Positions 44,537 through 53,913 of a stretch of DNA of 64,000 nucleotides are shown here, in pieces. Made by a program: the position numbers and the translations under genes. The notes beneath the pieces are model-generated. The model ran no database searches and had not been told where the DNA came from. It was given only the letters and a program-made list of their open reading frames with translations. Numbering within the stretch: position 1 is the stretch's first letter; each line of letters opens with the position of its first letter. The stretch spans positions 28,093-92,092 of the forward strand of contig JAAYFI010000014.1 of the NCBI GenBank assembly GCA_012728315.1, given 5' to 3'. The stretch comes from Gammaproteobacteria bacterium. GTDB taxonomy: Bacteria; Pseudomonadota; Gammaproteobacteria; Pseudomonadales; Pseudomonadaceae.

Positions 44537-44582
44537 TTGCAATTGCCGTTTCGCAGCGCTATAGCTTGCCGAAACGGCAATT
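44537..44582 (+). promoter_or_regulatory. ectA promoter overlapped by a 13-bp perfect inverted repeat
   Basis: TTGCAA (44537-44542) and TATAGC (44560-44565) are separated by exactly 17 bp, a good sigma-70 promoter. The inverted repeat AATTGCCGTTTCG (44541-44553) and CGAAACGGCAATT (44570-44582) flanks the -10 element: one arm covers the -35/spacer edge and the other the predicted start site. The layout suggests a repressor operator controlling the ectoine operon. The alternative, a terminator for the upstream DUF4105 gene, is less likely as there is a 16-nt loop and no T-run. Confidence 0.6.
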
Positions 44583-44707
44583 TCATCTGATCAAAAAACA
44601 GCCACTCAAACGTCCTATATAGCCATTTCTGCACAAATCCGCGGTTGTTATTATTTTTTTAGCTGCCTACCCTAAATGGGCCAAACCAATAACCACAAGG
44701 ATTTATT

Positions 44708-45226
44708 TTGAGTTTTGCTCCCGTCAAACTCCGTCAACCTACTGACGGTGACGGCCATGCCCTGCATCAACTGGTCGCTCGCTGCCAGCCCCTCGACACC
44801 AACTCGGTGTACTGCAACTTACTTCAGTGCACTGACTTTGCGGATACTGCTATTGCGGCAGAAAACGCCGATGGAAACCTGGTTGGTTTCATTTCCGGCT
44901 ACCGCCCTCCAGCCCGCCCCGACACTCTTTTCGTCTGGCAAGTTGCTGTAGATAGCCGTATGCGTGGTCAAGGTTTAGCGCTGCGCATGCTGTTAGCCCT
45001 CATTGCACGGGTTGCCGCGCAAGGCGTTCGGTTTATTGAAACCACCATCTCACCGAGTAACGCCGCTTCTCAGGCTTTATTTTTAAAAGCCTTTAATCAA
45101 TTAGGAATCTCTCACAGCACCTCAGTACTGTTCTCGCGCCAGCAGCATTTTGCCGGCCTGCATGAGGACGAAGTGCTGTACCGAGCGGGGCCATTGCCTC
45201 TCGATTCCGATAAGAAAATATCATAG
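44708..45226 (+). CDS. ectA: L-2,4-diaminobutyrate N-acetyltransferase EctA
   Basis: Acetylates diaminobutyrate to N-gamma-acetyl-diaminobutyrate, the second committed ectoine step. The 172-residue GNAT protein shows the EctA start VKLRQPTDGDGHALHQLV, NSVYCNLLQCTDFADT, the acetyl-CoA loop VAVDSRMRGQGLALRML and FIETTISPSNAASQALF. The only supported start is TTG, with AAGGA seven bases upstream; this rare start may limit its expression. First gene of ectABC-ask. Confidence 0.94.
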   Translation: MSFAPVKLRQPTDGDGHALHQLVARCQPLDTNSVYCNLLQCTDFADTAIAAENADGNLVGFISGYRPPARPDTLFVWQVAVDSRMRGQGLALRMLLALIARVAAQGVRFIETTISPSNAASQALFLKAFNQLGISHSTSVLFSRQQHFAGLHEDEVLYRAGPLPLDSDKKIS

Positions 45227-45234
45227 GACTAGAC

Positions 45235-46524
45235 ATGAAACTCTTCGAACAGAATTTCGAACAGAACGAATCTGGCGTAAGAAGTTATTGCCGCTCATTC
45301 CCCGTTATGTTCAAACAAGCACAGGGTGCTGAACTGATCACAACTGACGGTACGCGTTACATCGACTTCTTAGCCGGTGCCGGTACCCTCAACTACGGTC
45401 ACAACCACCCTGTGTTGAAAAAAGCTCTCATTGAATACATCGAAAACGATGGCCTCGCCCACGGTTTAGATATGTATTCCGAGGCCAAAGAGCGGTTTTT
45501 AGACACCTTTAATCGCCTGATTTTAACGCCGCGTAAGATGCAAGATTATCTGGTCCAGTTTACTGGCCCAACCGGTACTAACGCGGTTGAGGCAGCCCTC
45601 AAACTGGCGCGTAAAGTCACAGGGCGCAACAATATCATCAGCTTTACTAACGGCTTCCATGGTTGCTCGATTGGTGCCTTAGCCGTTACCGGTAATCAGC
45701 ACCACCGTGGCGCAGCTGGCGTGACTTTGTCTGATGTCAGCCGTATGCCCTACGCCAACTATTTTGGCGACAAGGTCAACACCATTGCCATGATGGATAA
45801 AATGCTCGCCGACCCAAGCAGCGGTATCGACAAACCAGCTGCCGTAATTGTTGAAGTCGTGCAAGGTGAAGGCGGCCTTAACGCTGCTTCTGCTGACTGG
45901 GTGCGTAAGCTAGAAAAACTCTGCCGCAAGCACGACATGCTATTGATTGTCGATGACATTCAAGCAGGTTGTGGCCGTACTGGTACTTTCTTCAGCTTTG
46001 AAGAAATGGGTATTAAGCCGGACATGATCACCCTGTCAAAATCCATCAGTGGTTTTGGCCTACCCTTCGCCATAGTCTTGCTACGCGAAAAACTCGATGA
46101 GTGGACGCCAGGTGAGCACAACGGCACTTTCCGTGGTAACAACCATGCCTTTGTCACCGCGGCGGCGGCGCTAGAAGAGTTCTGGCAGGACGATAGCTTC
46201 GCCAAAAGCGTGCGTGAGAAAGGCGAAATGATTGCCAAACGCATGCACAAAATCACCCGCCGTCACAGCGAGCACAATTTGTTCGTTAAAGGTCGCGGCA
46301 TGATGATTGGTATCAGCTGCGCCAATGGCGAAGTAGCTGCCGAGATCTGCCAGCACGCCTTTAAAAATGGTCTAGTCATTGAGACCAGTGGTAACCACAG
46401 CCAAGTCGTTAAGTGCTTGTGCCCACTGACTATTACCCATGAGCAAATTAACCAAGCCATGGATATTCTTGATGATGCTTTTGCTGCGGTATTACCGAGC
46501 CAAGCCGCCAATAAAGTTTCATAA
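45235..46524 (+). CDS. ectB: Diaminobutyrate-2-oxoglutarate transaminase EctB
   Basis: PLP enzyme making L-2,4-diaminobutyrate from aspartate semialdehyde. The 429-residue protein has the class III pattern: QFTGPTGTNAVEAALKLARK, TNGFHGCSIGALAVTGN, DDIQAGCGRTG and the PLP lysine in TLSKSISGFGLPFA. AGGA precedes the ATG, 8 nt after ectA. A strong hairpin follows before ectC. Confidence 0.95.
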   Translation: MKLFEQNFEQNESGVRSYCRSFPVMFKQAQGAELITTDGTRYIDFLAGAGTLNYGHNHPVLKKALIEYIENDGLAHGLDMYSEAKERFLDTFNRLILTPRKMQDYLVQFTGPTGTNAVEAALKLARKVTGRNNIISFTNGFHGCSIGALAVTGNQHHRGAAGVTLSDVSRMPYANYFGDKVNTIAMMDKMLADPSSGIDKPAAVIVEVVQGEGGLNAASADWVRKLEKLCRKHDMLLIVDDIQAGCGRTGTFFSFEEMGIKPDMITLSKSISGFGLPFAIVLLREKLDEWTPGEHNGTFRGNNHAFVTAAAALEEFWQDDSFAKSVREKGEMIAKRMHKITRRHSEHNLFVKGRGMMIGISCANGEVAAEICQHAFKNGLVIETSGNHSQVVKCLCPLTITHEQINQAMDILDDAFAAVLPSQAANKVS

Positions 46525-46576
46525 GACGCTGCGTCTCTGTTCGCACAGACCCGTATTGAAACTCACTGAATAAAAC

Positions 46577-46613
46577 ACTGCCGCCGCTTCGAGTGCATCG
46601 AAACGGCGGCAGT
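46577..46613 (+). promoter_or_regulatory. Strong hairpin between ectB and ectC
   Basis: Arms ACTGCCGCCG/CGGCGGCAGT (10 bp) continue, after a mismatch, into TTCGA/TCGAA with a 5-nt loop. The 3' foot is 3 nt before the ectC ribosome-binding site (GGAG). There is no T-run, so it looks like an mRNA-stabilising or translation-tuning hairpin rather than a terminator. Its CGAAACGGC core recurs in the inverted repeat at the ectA promoter. Confidence 0.65.
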
Positions 46614-46627
46614 AGTGGAGATTAAAA

Positions 46628-47008
46628 ATGATTGTTCGTACCCTTAAAGATGCTGAAAACAGTGATCGCCGTGTTGTCACCAAAACCTGGGAAAGCACCC
46701 GCATGTTGTTGAAAGAAGACAACATGGGTTTCTCCTTTCACATCACCACTATTTATGCCAACACTGAAACTCATATTTGGTATCAAAACCACCTGGAGTC
46801 GGTGTACTGCATGAGCGGTAATGGCGAGATTGAAACCCTAGCAGACGGTAAGGTGTACCCGATTGAAGCAGGCACTCTGTACATTCTTGATAAGCACGAT
46901 GAGCATTTGCTGCGTGGCGGTAGCGAGGACATGAAAATGGCTTGCGTGTTTAATCCACCGCTAAACGGTAAAGAAGTGCACGATGAAAACGGTGTTTACC
47001 CGCTTTAA
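46628..47008 (+). CDS. ectC: L-ectoine synthase EctC
   Basis: Cupin-fold enzyme that cyclises N-gamma-acetyl-diaminobutyrate to ectoine. The 126-residue protein has [18 protein letters not shown] at the N-terminus, [40 protein letters not shown] and [12 protein letters not shown], matching the family across its length. No ectD hydroxylase gene follows, so the product is ectoine rather than hydroxyectoine unless ectD lies elsewhere. Confidence 0.96.
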   Translation: MIVRTLKDAENSDRRVVTKTWESTRMLLKEDNMGFSFHITTIYANTETHIWYQNHLESVYCMSGNGEIETLADGKVYPIEAGTLYILDKHDEHLLRGGSEDMKMACVFNPPLNGKEVHDENGVYPL

Positions 47009-47041
47009 TCGCCCCTATATTGCAGTTCAGCGTGAAAAATC

Positions 47042-47074
47042 TAAGCGGCTCTCTAGTCATTCAGACGCCGCTTA
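47042..47074 (+). other. Hairpin between ectC and ask
   Basis: Perfect 8-bp arms TAAGCGGC/GCCGCTTA with a 17-nt loop, 33 nt after ectC. No T-run. It may separate or stabilise the ectC and aspartokinase parts of the transcript; no independent ask promoter was found with confidence. Confidence 0.45.
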
Positions 47075-47194
47075 ACTACACTTCGAGTGTCCGTGCCATC
47101 TACACGCCCGGTGGCGACACTCAACTGCATGGGTTACGCTCTCGACGCCTAACTCATCTTTCTTGATTAACCTACTTATGACGGACGCACATAC

Positions 47195-48643
47195 ATGCAT
47201 ACCGTAGAGAAAATTGGCGGCACTTCAATGAGCTGCTTCAAGGACGTTTTAGAGAATATTTTCTTAACCGAACACCCTCAACACGGCCTGTACCAACGTA
47301 TTTTTGTGGTGTCTGCCTACAGCGGCATGACCAACCAATTGTTAGAGCATAAAAAAACCGGTGAGCCGGGCGTCTATCAACGCTTTGCTGAGGCCAGCGG
47401 TGAAGCCGCCTGGCAAGAGCCGCTAAAAAAAGTACGCGAGGCCATGCTGGCTAAAAATGCTGAGATATTCACTGATAGCACCCATGCTTTAGAGCAAGCC
47501 AATCAGTTTATTAACAGTCGCATTGATGACTGCGCTGAAGTGATGCATAGCCTGCACCAGCTGTGTAATTTCGGACATTTTCAGCTCACCGAACACCTGA
47601 TGAAAGTGCGTGAAATGCTGGCCTCCTTAGGTGAAGCGCACAGTGCATTTAATACGGTTCTGGCGCTCAAACTGCAAGGTATCAATGCACGTTTTGTTGA
47701 TCTAACTGGCTGGCAAGCGACAACGCCATTGCCCTTTGTTGAGATGATTGAGCACCATTTCCAAGGCATCGATTTCAGCAAAGAACTGGTAATCGCCCCA
47801 GGCTACACCCACTGCACCGAAGGCTTAATGAACACCTTTGATCGCGGTTACACCGAAATCACTTTTGCCCAGATTGCCGCGACAACCGGAGCCAAAGAAG
47901 CCATTATTCACAAAGAGTTTCACTTAAGCACCGCTGATCCAAACTTGGTTGGTGCAGATAAAGTGGTCACTATCGGTATGACCAACTACGACGTAGCCGA
48001 CCAACTGTCGAACTTGGGTATGGAAGCCATTCACCCGCGTGCGGGTAAAACCTTAAGACGGGCGGGTGTTGAGTTACGCATCAAAAACGCTTTTGAGCCT
48101 GAGCATGCTGGTACTCTAATCAGCCAAGACTATGCCAGCGTTACCCCGCGCGTGGAAATCATTGCCGGTCGTAAAGATATGTTTGGTATCGAAGTCTTCG
48201 ACCAAGAGATGCTTGGCGATTTAAGCTACGACACTGAAATCACCGATATCATCAAAAAGCTTAAACTCTATGTGGTGAATAAATCCCGCGATGCCAACAG
48301 TATTACCTATTACTGCGCAGGTTCACGCAAAATTATTAATCGCGCAGCCCGCTTAATTGAAGAACAATATTCAAGCGCTGAAGTAACAGTGCACAATGTG
48401 GCAATTGTTTCAGCGATTGGCTCCAATATGAAGGTCAAAGGTATTCTGGCAAAAACCGCGACAGCCTTGGCTGATGCAGGCATCAGTATTCAGGCACTGC
48501 AGCAAACCATTCGTCAGGTGGAAATGCAGATTGTGGTGCAAGACAGTGATTACGATGCAGCCATTATTGCTCTACACCGTGCACTGATTGAGCCGGAAAA
48601 CTACACCGACGTCATTGTTTTCCCCGACGCATCCAGAGCCTAA
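47195..48643 (+). CDS. ask: Aspartokinase specialised for ectoine synthesis (Ask_Ect)
   Basis: Phosphorylates aspartate to feed aspartate semialdehyde into ectoine. The 482-residue protein begins TVEKIGGTSMSCFKDVLEN (amino acid kinase motif) and has YQRIFVVSAYSGMTNQLLE and VIAPGYTHCTEGLMNTFDRG, with two C-terminal ACT domains (about 335-475; VHNVAIVSAIGSNMKVKGIL). The sequence is of the long Ask_Ect type, which is known to escape the usual lysine/threonine feedback in other species; that property is inferred here. A weak ribosome-binding site precedes the ATG. A terminator hairpin follows. Confidence 0.93.
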   Translation: MHTVEKIGGTSMSCFKDVLENIFLTEHPQHGLYQRIFVVSAYSGMTNQLLEHKKTGEPGVYQRFAEASGEAAWQEPLKKVREAMLAKNAEIFTDSTHALEQANQFINSRIDDCAEVMHSLHQLCNFGHFQLTEHLMKVREMLASLGEAHSAFNTVLALKLQGINARFVDLTGWQATTPLPFVEMIEHHFQGIDFSKELVIAPGYTHCTEGLMNTFDRGYTEITFAQIAATTGAKEAIIHKEFHLSTADPNLVGADKVVTIGMTNYDVADQLSNLGMEAIHPRAGKTLRRAGVELRIKNAFEPEHAGTLISQDYASVTPRVEIIAGRKDMFGIEVFDQEMLGDLSYDTEITDIIKKLKLYVVNKSRDANSITYYCAGSRKIINRAARLIEEQYSSAEVTVHNVAIVSAIGSNMKVKGILAKTATALADAGISIQALQQTIRQVEMQIVVQDSDYDAAIIALHRALIEPENYTDVIVFPDASRA

Positions 48644-48655
48644 GGCCTGACTGCC

Positions 48656-48709
48656 TCAAACAAACCCGTGCTAAGGCTTAACAACATAAGCCGGCATGGG
48701 CTTGTTTGA
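48656..48709 (+). terminator. Terminator-like hairpin after the ectoine operon
   Basis: Long arms TCAAACAAACCCGTGC and GCATGGGCTTGTTTGA (two non-Watson-Crick positions) enclose an inner stem GGCTTA/TAAGCC with a 6-nt loop, starting 12 nt after the ask stop. The lower stem is A/T-rich on both sides, so it may act in both directions. Confidence 0.7.
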
Positions 48710-48750
48710 TTAAACACCTCTAGATTCTGTACGAACCCCCACCGGGTTAA

Positions 48751-49299
<549 letters not shown>

Positions 49300-49304
49300 T
49301 TTAT

Positions 49305-49323
49305 AGCAAGCTTAGTGCTTGCT
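49305..49323 (+). terminator. Short hairpin after coaD
   Basis: Perfect 7-bp arms AGCAAGC/GCTTGCT, 5-nt loop, 5 nt after the coaD stop. There is no T-run, so termination is uncertain. Confidence 0.4.
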
Positions 49324-49348
49324 GATGCTGCGCAAAGGCTTCGATTAC

Positions 49349-49381
49349 GGCACAATGCGCACATTCATTTGGCATTGTGCC
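49349..49381 (+). promoter_or_regulatory. 9-bp inverted repeat upstream of the ferredoxin gene
   Basis: Perfect arms GGCACAATG/CATTGTGCC with a 15-nt spacer, ending 25 bp before the ferredoxin ATG. It could be a leader hairpin, a coaD terminator or an operator; nothing decides between these. Confidence 0.4.
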
Positions 49382-49394
49382 CTTACTGCTCTAG

Positions 49395-49658
<264 letters not shown>

Positions 49659-49666
49659 ACTTGGTG

Positions 49667-51346
49667 ATGATTCGCTTTTCACGTGCAATGCTGAGCATTG
49701 TTTTATGCTGGGTGTTTGTCGCTACAGCCGAGCAAGCACCCAAGCAGGCCTATGTCAGCAGCGCCCATCCTTTAGCCAGTGCGGCTGGGATTCAAGTTTT
49801 ACAGCAAGGCGGTAATGCCATTGATGCCGCAATCGCTGTCACTGCGGCTCTTGCAGTGGTGGAGCCCTACGGTTCCGGCTTAGGGGGTGGCGGTTTCTAT
49901 TTATTACGTCGCGCGGGTACAACCCCTGACTATCAGTTTCTCGATGCTCGCGAACGTGCTCCCCTTGCCGCCCATGCCGATCTGTATCGTGTCGCAGGCG
50001 AAGTGAGGCCTGAGTTATCACTGGACGGCGCTCTCGCTGCAGCCATTCCTGGGATTCCTGCAGCACTGGACGCGCTCAGCCAGCGTCATGCACGTTTATC
50101 TTTAGCAGACAACCTCGCCCCGGCAATTGCTTTAGCCCGTGACGGTTTTGCAATTGATGCGGTCTATCAGGAGCGCGCCAGCTGGCGATTATCGGCCCTG
50201 CAAAAAGACCCTGAATCAGCGCGTTTATTTTTAGATCAGCAAGCGATTCCCAAGCCAGGCTGGATCTTACGGCAACCGGAGCTCGCCGCAACCTTAAGCA
50301 TGCTCGCAGAACACGGTGGCCAGAGCTTTTATCACGGCCCTTTTGCAGAAAAACTGGTTACTGCGGTGCACAATGCCGGTGGCATTTGGTCATTAGAAGA
50401 TCTTGCTCAATACCAGGTTAAGTGGCGAACCCCGCTGATTGTAGCTTTAGCTGGGCAACGGCAACTGATTAGCGCACCCCCGCCGTCTGCCGGAGGTATT
50501 GCTATTGCGCAAAGTTTATTGATGCTACAACGCTTGCCTTGGCAGCAAGCCGAGCCCGCTCAGCGTGCTCACTATATTGCTGAAGTCTTGCGCCGCGCTT
50601 ACCGTGACCGTGGCTTGCTGGGCGATCCAGACTTTATAGATAACCCCACGCACACCTTGCTTGCACGCGCACATATCGTGCAAATGGCCAACAGCATCCA
50701 AGTCGACCGCGCCACCCCCAGCAGCAGCTTGACACCCGGCCTCCAGCCCCATGAAGGCGATCACACCACACATTTTGCAGTACTGGATCAACAGGGTAAT
50801 GCTGTGGCGGCAACCTTATCCTTGAATATGATGTTTGGCGCAGCTTTTACTGTGCCCGCTACTGGCGTGCTATTAAATGATCAAATGGATGACTTCGCAG
50901 CCGATGTGCAAGGCAGTAATGCTTACGGCTTAACCGGTAGTCTGGCCAATAGCATAGAAGCCGGCAAACGTCCTTTATCCTCCATGAGCCCAAGTTTTGT
51001 CGAAGGCCCCGATGAGTTTGCCGCATTTGGTACGCCCGGCGGCAGCCGTATTCCCAGCATGAATGTATTGGCCATGCTCGAGCATTTGGCCGGTAAAGCA
51101 CCGCAACAGTGGGTTGCCAGTCCACGCGTGCATCATCAATATCTACCTGATGAGCTTGGTTTTGAACCTGGCGCGCTCTCCGCGCAACAGCAGCAGCGTC
51201 TACAAGCTAAAGGCCATGTATTGAAAGAGCTGACGCGCAACTATGGCAATCAACAAGTCCTATGGTGGCACAAAAGCTCAGGCCAGAGTGCCGCGGCCAG
51301 TGATCCGCGCGGACAAGGCGTAAGTCTCAGCAGTCCTGCCCCTTAA
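49667..51346 (+). CDS. ggt: Gamma-glutamyltransferase
   Basis: Periplasmic N-terminal-nucleophile hydrolase degrading glutathione. The 559-residue precursor has a signal peptide (AMLSIVLCWVFVATAEQ), then VSSAHPLASAAGIQVLQQGG and GSGLGGGGFYLL. The autoprocessing Thr is in GDHTTHFAVLDQQGNAV, which divides large and small subunits near residue 365. The donor-site motif KRPLSSMSPSFV and FGTPGGSRIP follow. The ATG at 49667 is preceded in frame by TTG and GTG; none has a strong ribosome-binding site. It ends exactly where the convergent Na/Pi gene ends. Confidence 0.92.
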   Translation: MIRFSRAMLSIVLCWVFVATAEQAPKQAYVSSAHPLASAAGIQVLQQGGNAIDAAIAVTAALAVVEPYGSGLGGGGFYLLRRAGTTPDYQFLDARERAPLAAHADLYRVAGEVRPELSLDGALAAAIPGIPAALDALSQRHARLSLADNLAPAIALARDGFAIDAVYQERASWRLSALQKDPESARLFLDQQAIPKPGWILRQPELAATLSMLAEHGGQSFYHGPFAEKLVTAVHNAGGIWSLEDLAQYQVKWRTPLIVALAGQRQLISAPPPSAGGIAIAQSLLMLQRLPWQQAEPAQRAHYIAEVLRRAYRDRGLLGDPDFIDNPTHTLLARAHIVQMANSIQVDRATPSSSLTPGLQPHEGDHTTHFAVLDQQGNAVAATLSLNMMFGAAFTVPATGVLLNDQMDDFAADVQGSNAYGLTGSLANSIEAGKRPLSSMSPSFVEGPDEFAAFGTPGGSRIPSMNVLAMLEHLAGKAPQQWVASPRVHHQYLPDELGFEPGALSAQQQQRLQAKGHVLKELTRNYGNQQVLWWHKSSGQSAAASDPRGQGVSLSSPAP

Positions 51347-53215
51347 TTAATACAGTTGAATTAACGGAAGATCATCGTCATCACCACCGAGACGGCGCAC
51401 CTCACGTAACAACTCATTTTCGCCAACTAAACCCAACTGCAAAACATTGCGCAAACTTTGCGTTATGCGACTGGCATAGCCCAAATCATTCATCAAGGAA
51501 CTGGCTTGTAAGTTATCCAGTTGTTGATTACGCACCTCAAGGAAAATGCGGAGACGGAAATCAGCATCAAACTTGGCCGCCTGTCCATCGACCCATTCCA
51601 AACGGCTGCGCCACACATCATCAGGCAGGTCTAACCGGCTGACCTCACGTATTTGGCGTAATACCCACAGCACATGGCGGCGCAAATCCAAGTAATGCGT
51701 ATGCACATGGGAACCCTCATCACGCAAGTAGCGGCCTAAATTCTTCTGTAAATGTTTAGCGTCCTTAACCGCATCGACCAATTGCAAAGCCACCACTTGG
51801 CAAGTCATCCAAAACTTTTGGTGCTCCTCATCCATTTCAGCGTCAAGGCGACTCATAAAGCCTAATAAATCAGAGTAAACGCCTTTAATATGGCGTTGAT
51901 ACAATTCTTCAGCATCTAAACACTCCGCCTCATTGGGGCGCGCCTCTAAAAGTGCCTCATCCAACTGCACGCTGGATAATTGACTGACCGGCTGATACAA
52001 CGCATGACAAATCACTTCCAAGCTTAAGCGGCCCAAATGCTGGAGCTCATGCACCACCGCACGCGAGGCGGTATCAACCGAAGCCAAGGCTGCATCATTT
52101 AAATAACGCGCACGGGTTTCAGTGAGTACGCGCTGCTCAACCATCGCACGCTGCCCGGTTTGTGTTTCCATAATTAAGACACTGGGCTCTTTGCGATCCG
52201 GCAAGAAACGACACAGCAACGCTTCTAACTGTCGTTGCCACGGCCAAAATAGCAGTACGCCAATGATGTTAAATAAAGTTTGAAACATCGCCAGTTGCAG
52301 CAAAGTATTATTCCCTGCACCTAGGCCGCTCATTAACCAATGTGACAACCAAGCCAAAGGCGTGAGCAAGAGCAAGGTGATAATGCCAGTGACTATATTA
52401 AATAGTGCATGCACCAAAGCCAGGCGTTGCCCGCCTCGGTTGCCACCGAGCCAACCAACAATGGCGGTAGTCACGCTGCTGCCAACGTTACCGCCAATCG
52501 CAATCGCCATGCCCTGCCAGAGTTCAATTTGGCCTCCGGCTAATGCCGCCAAAATCAACATTAAAGTGGCATGACTGGATTGCAAAACCGCAGTCAATGC
52601 TAGACCTATTGCGACAAAAGCCAGCTGACCAAGTAAGCCTTCGCCCATCTGTTCGGTCAGATCAATGCTGCTGCCAAAGGCGTTAAAACCGCCTTTAATT
52701 TCATCAATACCTAAGAAAATAAAGGCAATACCCAGCACAATGCGCCCAGCGGCTTTGCTGTTTGGGCCATTAAAACCCGCCAGCACCCCAAAGACCAATA
52801 ACGGCAATGCAAGGGGGCTTAAGCTGAAGTTTTGCCCGGCTGCCGCCAGCAACCAAATACCGCCACTGGTACCTAGGTTGATACCCAATAAAATCGAAAT
52901 ACCACCCGCCAGTTGGATCAGGCCGGTACTGATAAAAGCAATGGTCAGTAATGACATTAAGGTGGTGGATTGCAGCACCATGGTGCCACCCACACCAAAT
53001 AGAAAGCCTTTAAAAGGCGTTGCCGTACTGCGTTCTAAGAGCTGCTCTAAGCGTCCGCCAGCTAATTGTTTTAAGCCTTCTTCGAGGCACTGCATGCCAA
53101 ACAAGAACAACGCCAAACCCGCACACAGCTGCAACCAGCCGGCGCTATACCAAAAACTAACTGCCAATATGGCAAGCGCTAACACCGGCAGTAAAAACGA
53201 TTTAAGCTTGCCCAT
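51347..53215 (-). CDS. Na/Pi cotransporter family protein with PhoU-like domain
   Basis: Putative sodium-phosphate symporter of 622 residues. The N-terminal half has eight or nine membrane helices and the two inverted repeats of the family, each with a QS(S/T) signature: GGTMVLQSTTLMSLLTIAFI and TAVLQSSHATLMLIL. The C-terminal portion (from about residue 340) is helical and resembles PhoU. The ATG at 53215 (MGKLKSFLL) with GGTGAG upstream is preferred; the open frame extends 25 codons earlier. Phosphate import or export cannot be told from sequence. Confidence 0.87.
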   Translation of the reverse strand: MGKLKSFLLPVLALAILAVSFWYSAGWLQLCAGLALFLFGMQCLEEGLKQLAGGRLEQLLERSTATPFKGFLFGVGGTMVLQSTTLMSLLTIAFISTGLIQLAGGISILLGINLGTSGGIWLLAAAGQNFSLSPLALPLLVFGVLAGFNGPNSKAAGRIVLGIAFIFLGIDEIKGGFNAFGSSIDLTEQMGEGLLGQLAFVAIGLALTAVLQSSHATLMLILAALAGGQIELWQGMAIAIGGNVGSSVTTAIVGWLGGNRGGQRLALVHALFNIVTGIITLLLLTPLAWLSHWLMSGLGAGNNTLLQLAMFQTLFNIIGVLLFWPWQRQLEALLCRFLPDRKEPSVLIMETQTGQRAMVEQRVLTETRARYLNDAALASVDTASRAVVHELQHLGRLSLEVICHALYQPVSQLSSVQLDEALLEARPNEAECLDAEELYQRHIKGVYSDLLGFMSRLDAEMDEEHQKFWMTCQVVALQLVDAVKDAKHLQKNLGRYLRDEGSHVHTHYLDLRRHVLWVLRQIREVSRLDLPDDVWRSRLEWVDGQAAKFDADFRLRIFLEVRNQQLDNLQASSLMNDLGYASRITQSLRNVLQLGLVGENELLREVRRLGGDDDDLPLIQLY

Positions 53216-53456
53216 ACACTCACCAAAGCGCAGACGATTAATCAAGACAATCCAGTTTATATGCTGCACACAGCAGATTTTGCCCTGCATGTGCGCAGCG
53301 CAGTAATCTCTAAAGCGTAATAAACAAGAATTCAGCAGCGGACTAAAATAACACTAAATGCGACGTCACACAGAAGCAAAATATTATATATACAACACTA
53401 CGCAAAAAAGGCCACTCTCACGCATGAGGCAGCCTTGATAAATGCGTCGACGGAGT

Positions 53457-53795
53457 TTATTCGTCGTGGTTGTTATAACCGTCTTTGGTGCAACCGAGGC
53501 AGCGTACAAATGCGGCTTTGCCTGGCTCAACTACAAGCGCATGGCCGGTACGCCCAATACCACCGCCCATCGCGGTAAAAGGTAAAGTCACGACAAACAA
53601 GCCAGCACCGATTACCGTTGCGGCAATGAGCAGTGGCCGAGCGATGACGACGTCAGCGACAATAGCATAAGCATGAGGCGCTTCCACCTCATAGACTGGA
53701 TTTCCGCTCGAATTGGTATTAGCTGCAGAAACAGTCACACTCATTAAGCTCATGCTTAGTACTAACAGTGCAGCGATACTTCGAAACATATTCAT
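53457..53795 (-). CDS. Small exported protein of unknown function
   Basis: 112 residues: signal peptide ([16 protein letters not shown]), a short mature part with one hydrophobic segment ([20 protein letters not shown]) and a C-terminal [20 protein letters not shown] containing a CLGC pair. Similar short proteins in Pseudomonas are sometimes labelled multidrug transporter, which their size makes implausible. AAGGA precedes the ATG. Function unknown; an envelope location is inferred. Confidence 0.75.
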   Translation of the reverse strand: MNMFRSIAALLVLSMSLMSVTVSAANTNSSGNPVYEVEAPHAYAIVADVVIARPLLIAATVIGAGLFVVTLPFTAMGGGIGRTGHALVVEPGKAAFVRCLGCTKDGYNNHDE

Positions 53796-53913
53796 AATAG
53801 CGATCCTTCAGCAGATATTTATTAGATATAAGCGACTATATACGGCAGCAGCAGATTTGTCAGCGTGGGCAACTGCTAGCAGTTAACAAAATCAACTTTT
53901 AATGCGTATTTTG

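Noticed and set aside
44541..44582. Reading the inverted repeat as a terminator of the DUF4105 gene
   Set aside because: It lies 168 bp after that gene, has a 16-nt loop, lacks a T-run and coincides with a 17-bp-spaced promoter; an operator is the better explanation, though termination is not excluded.
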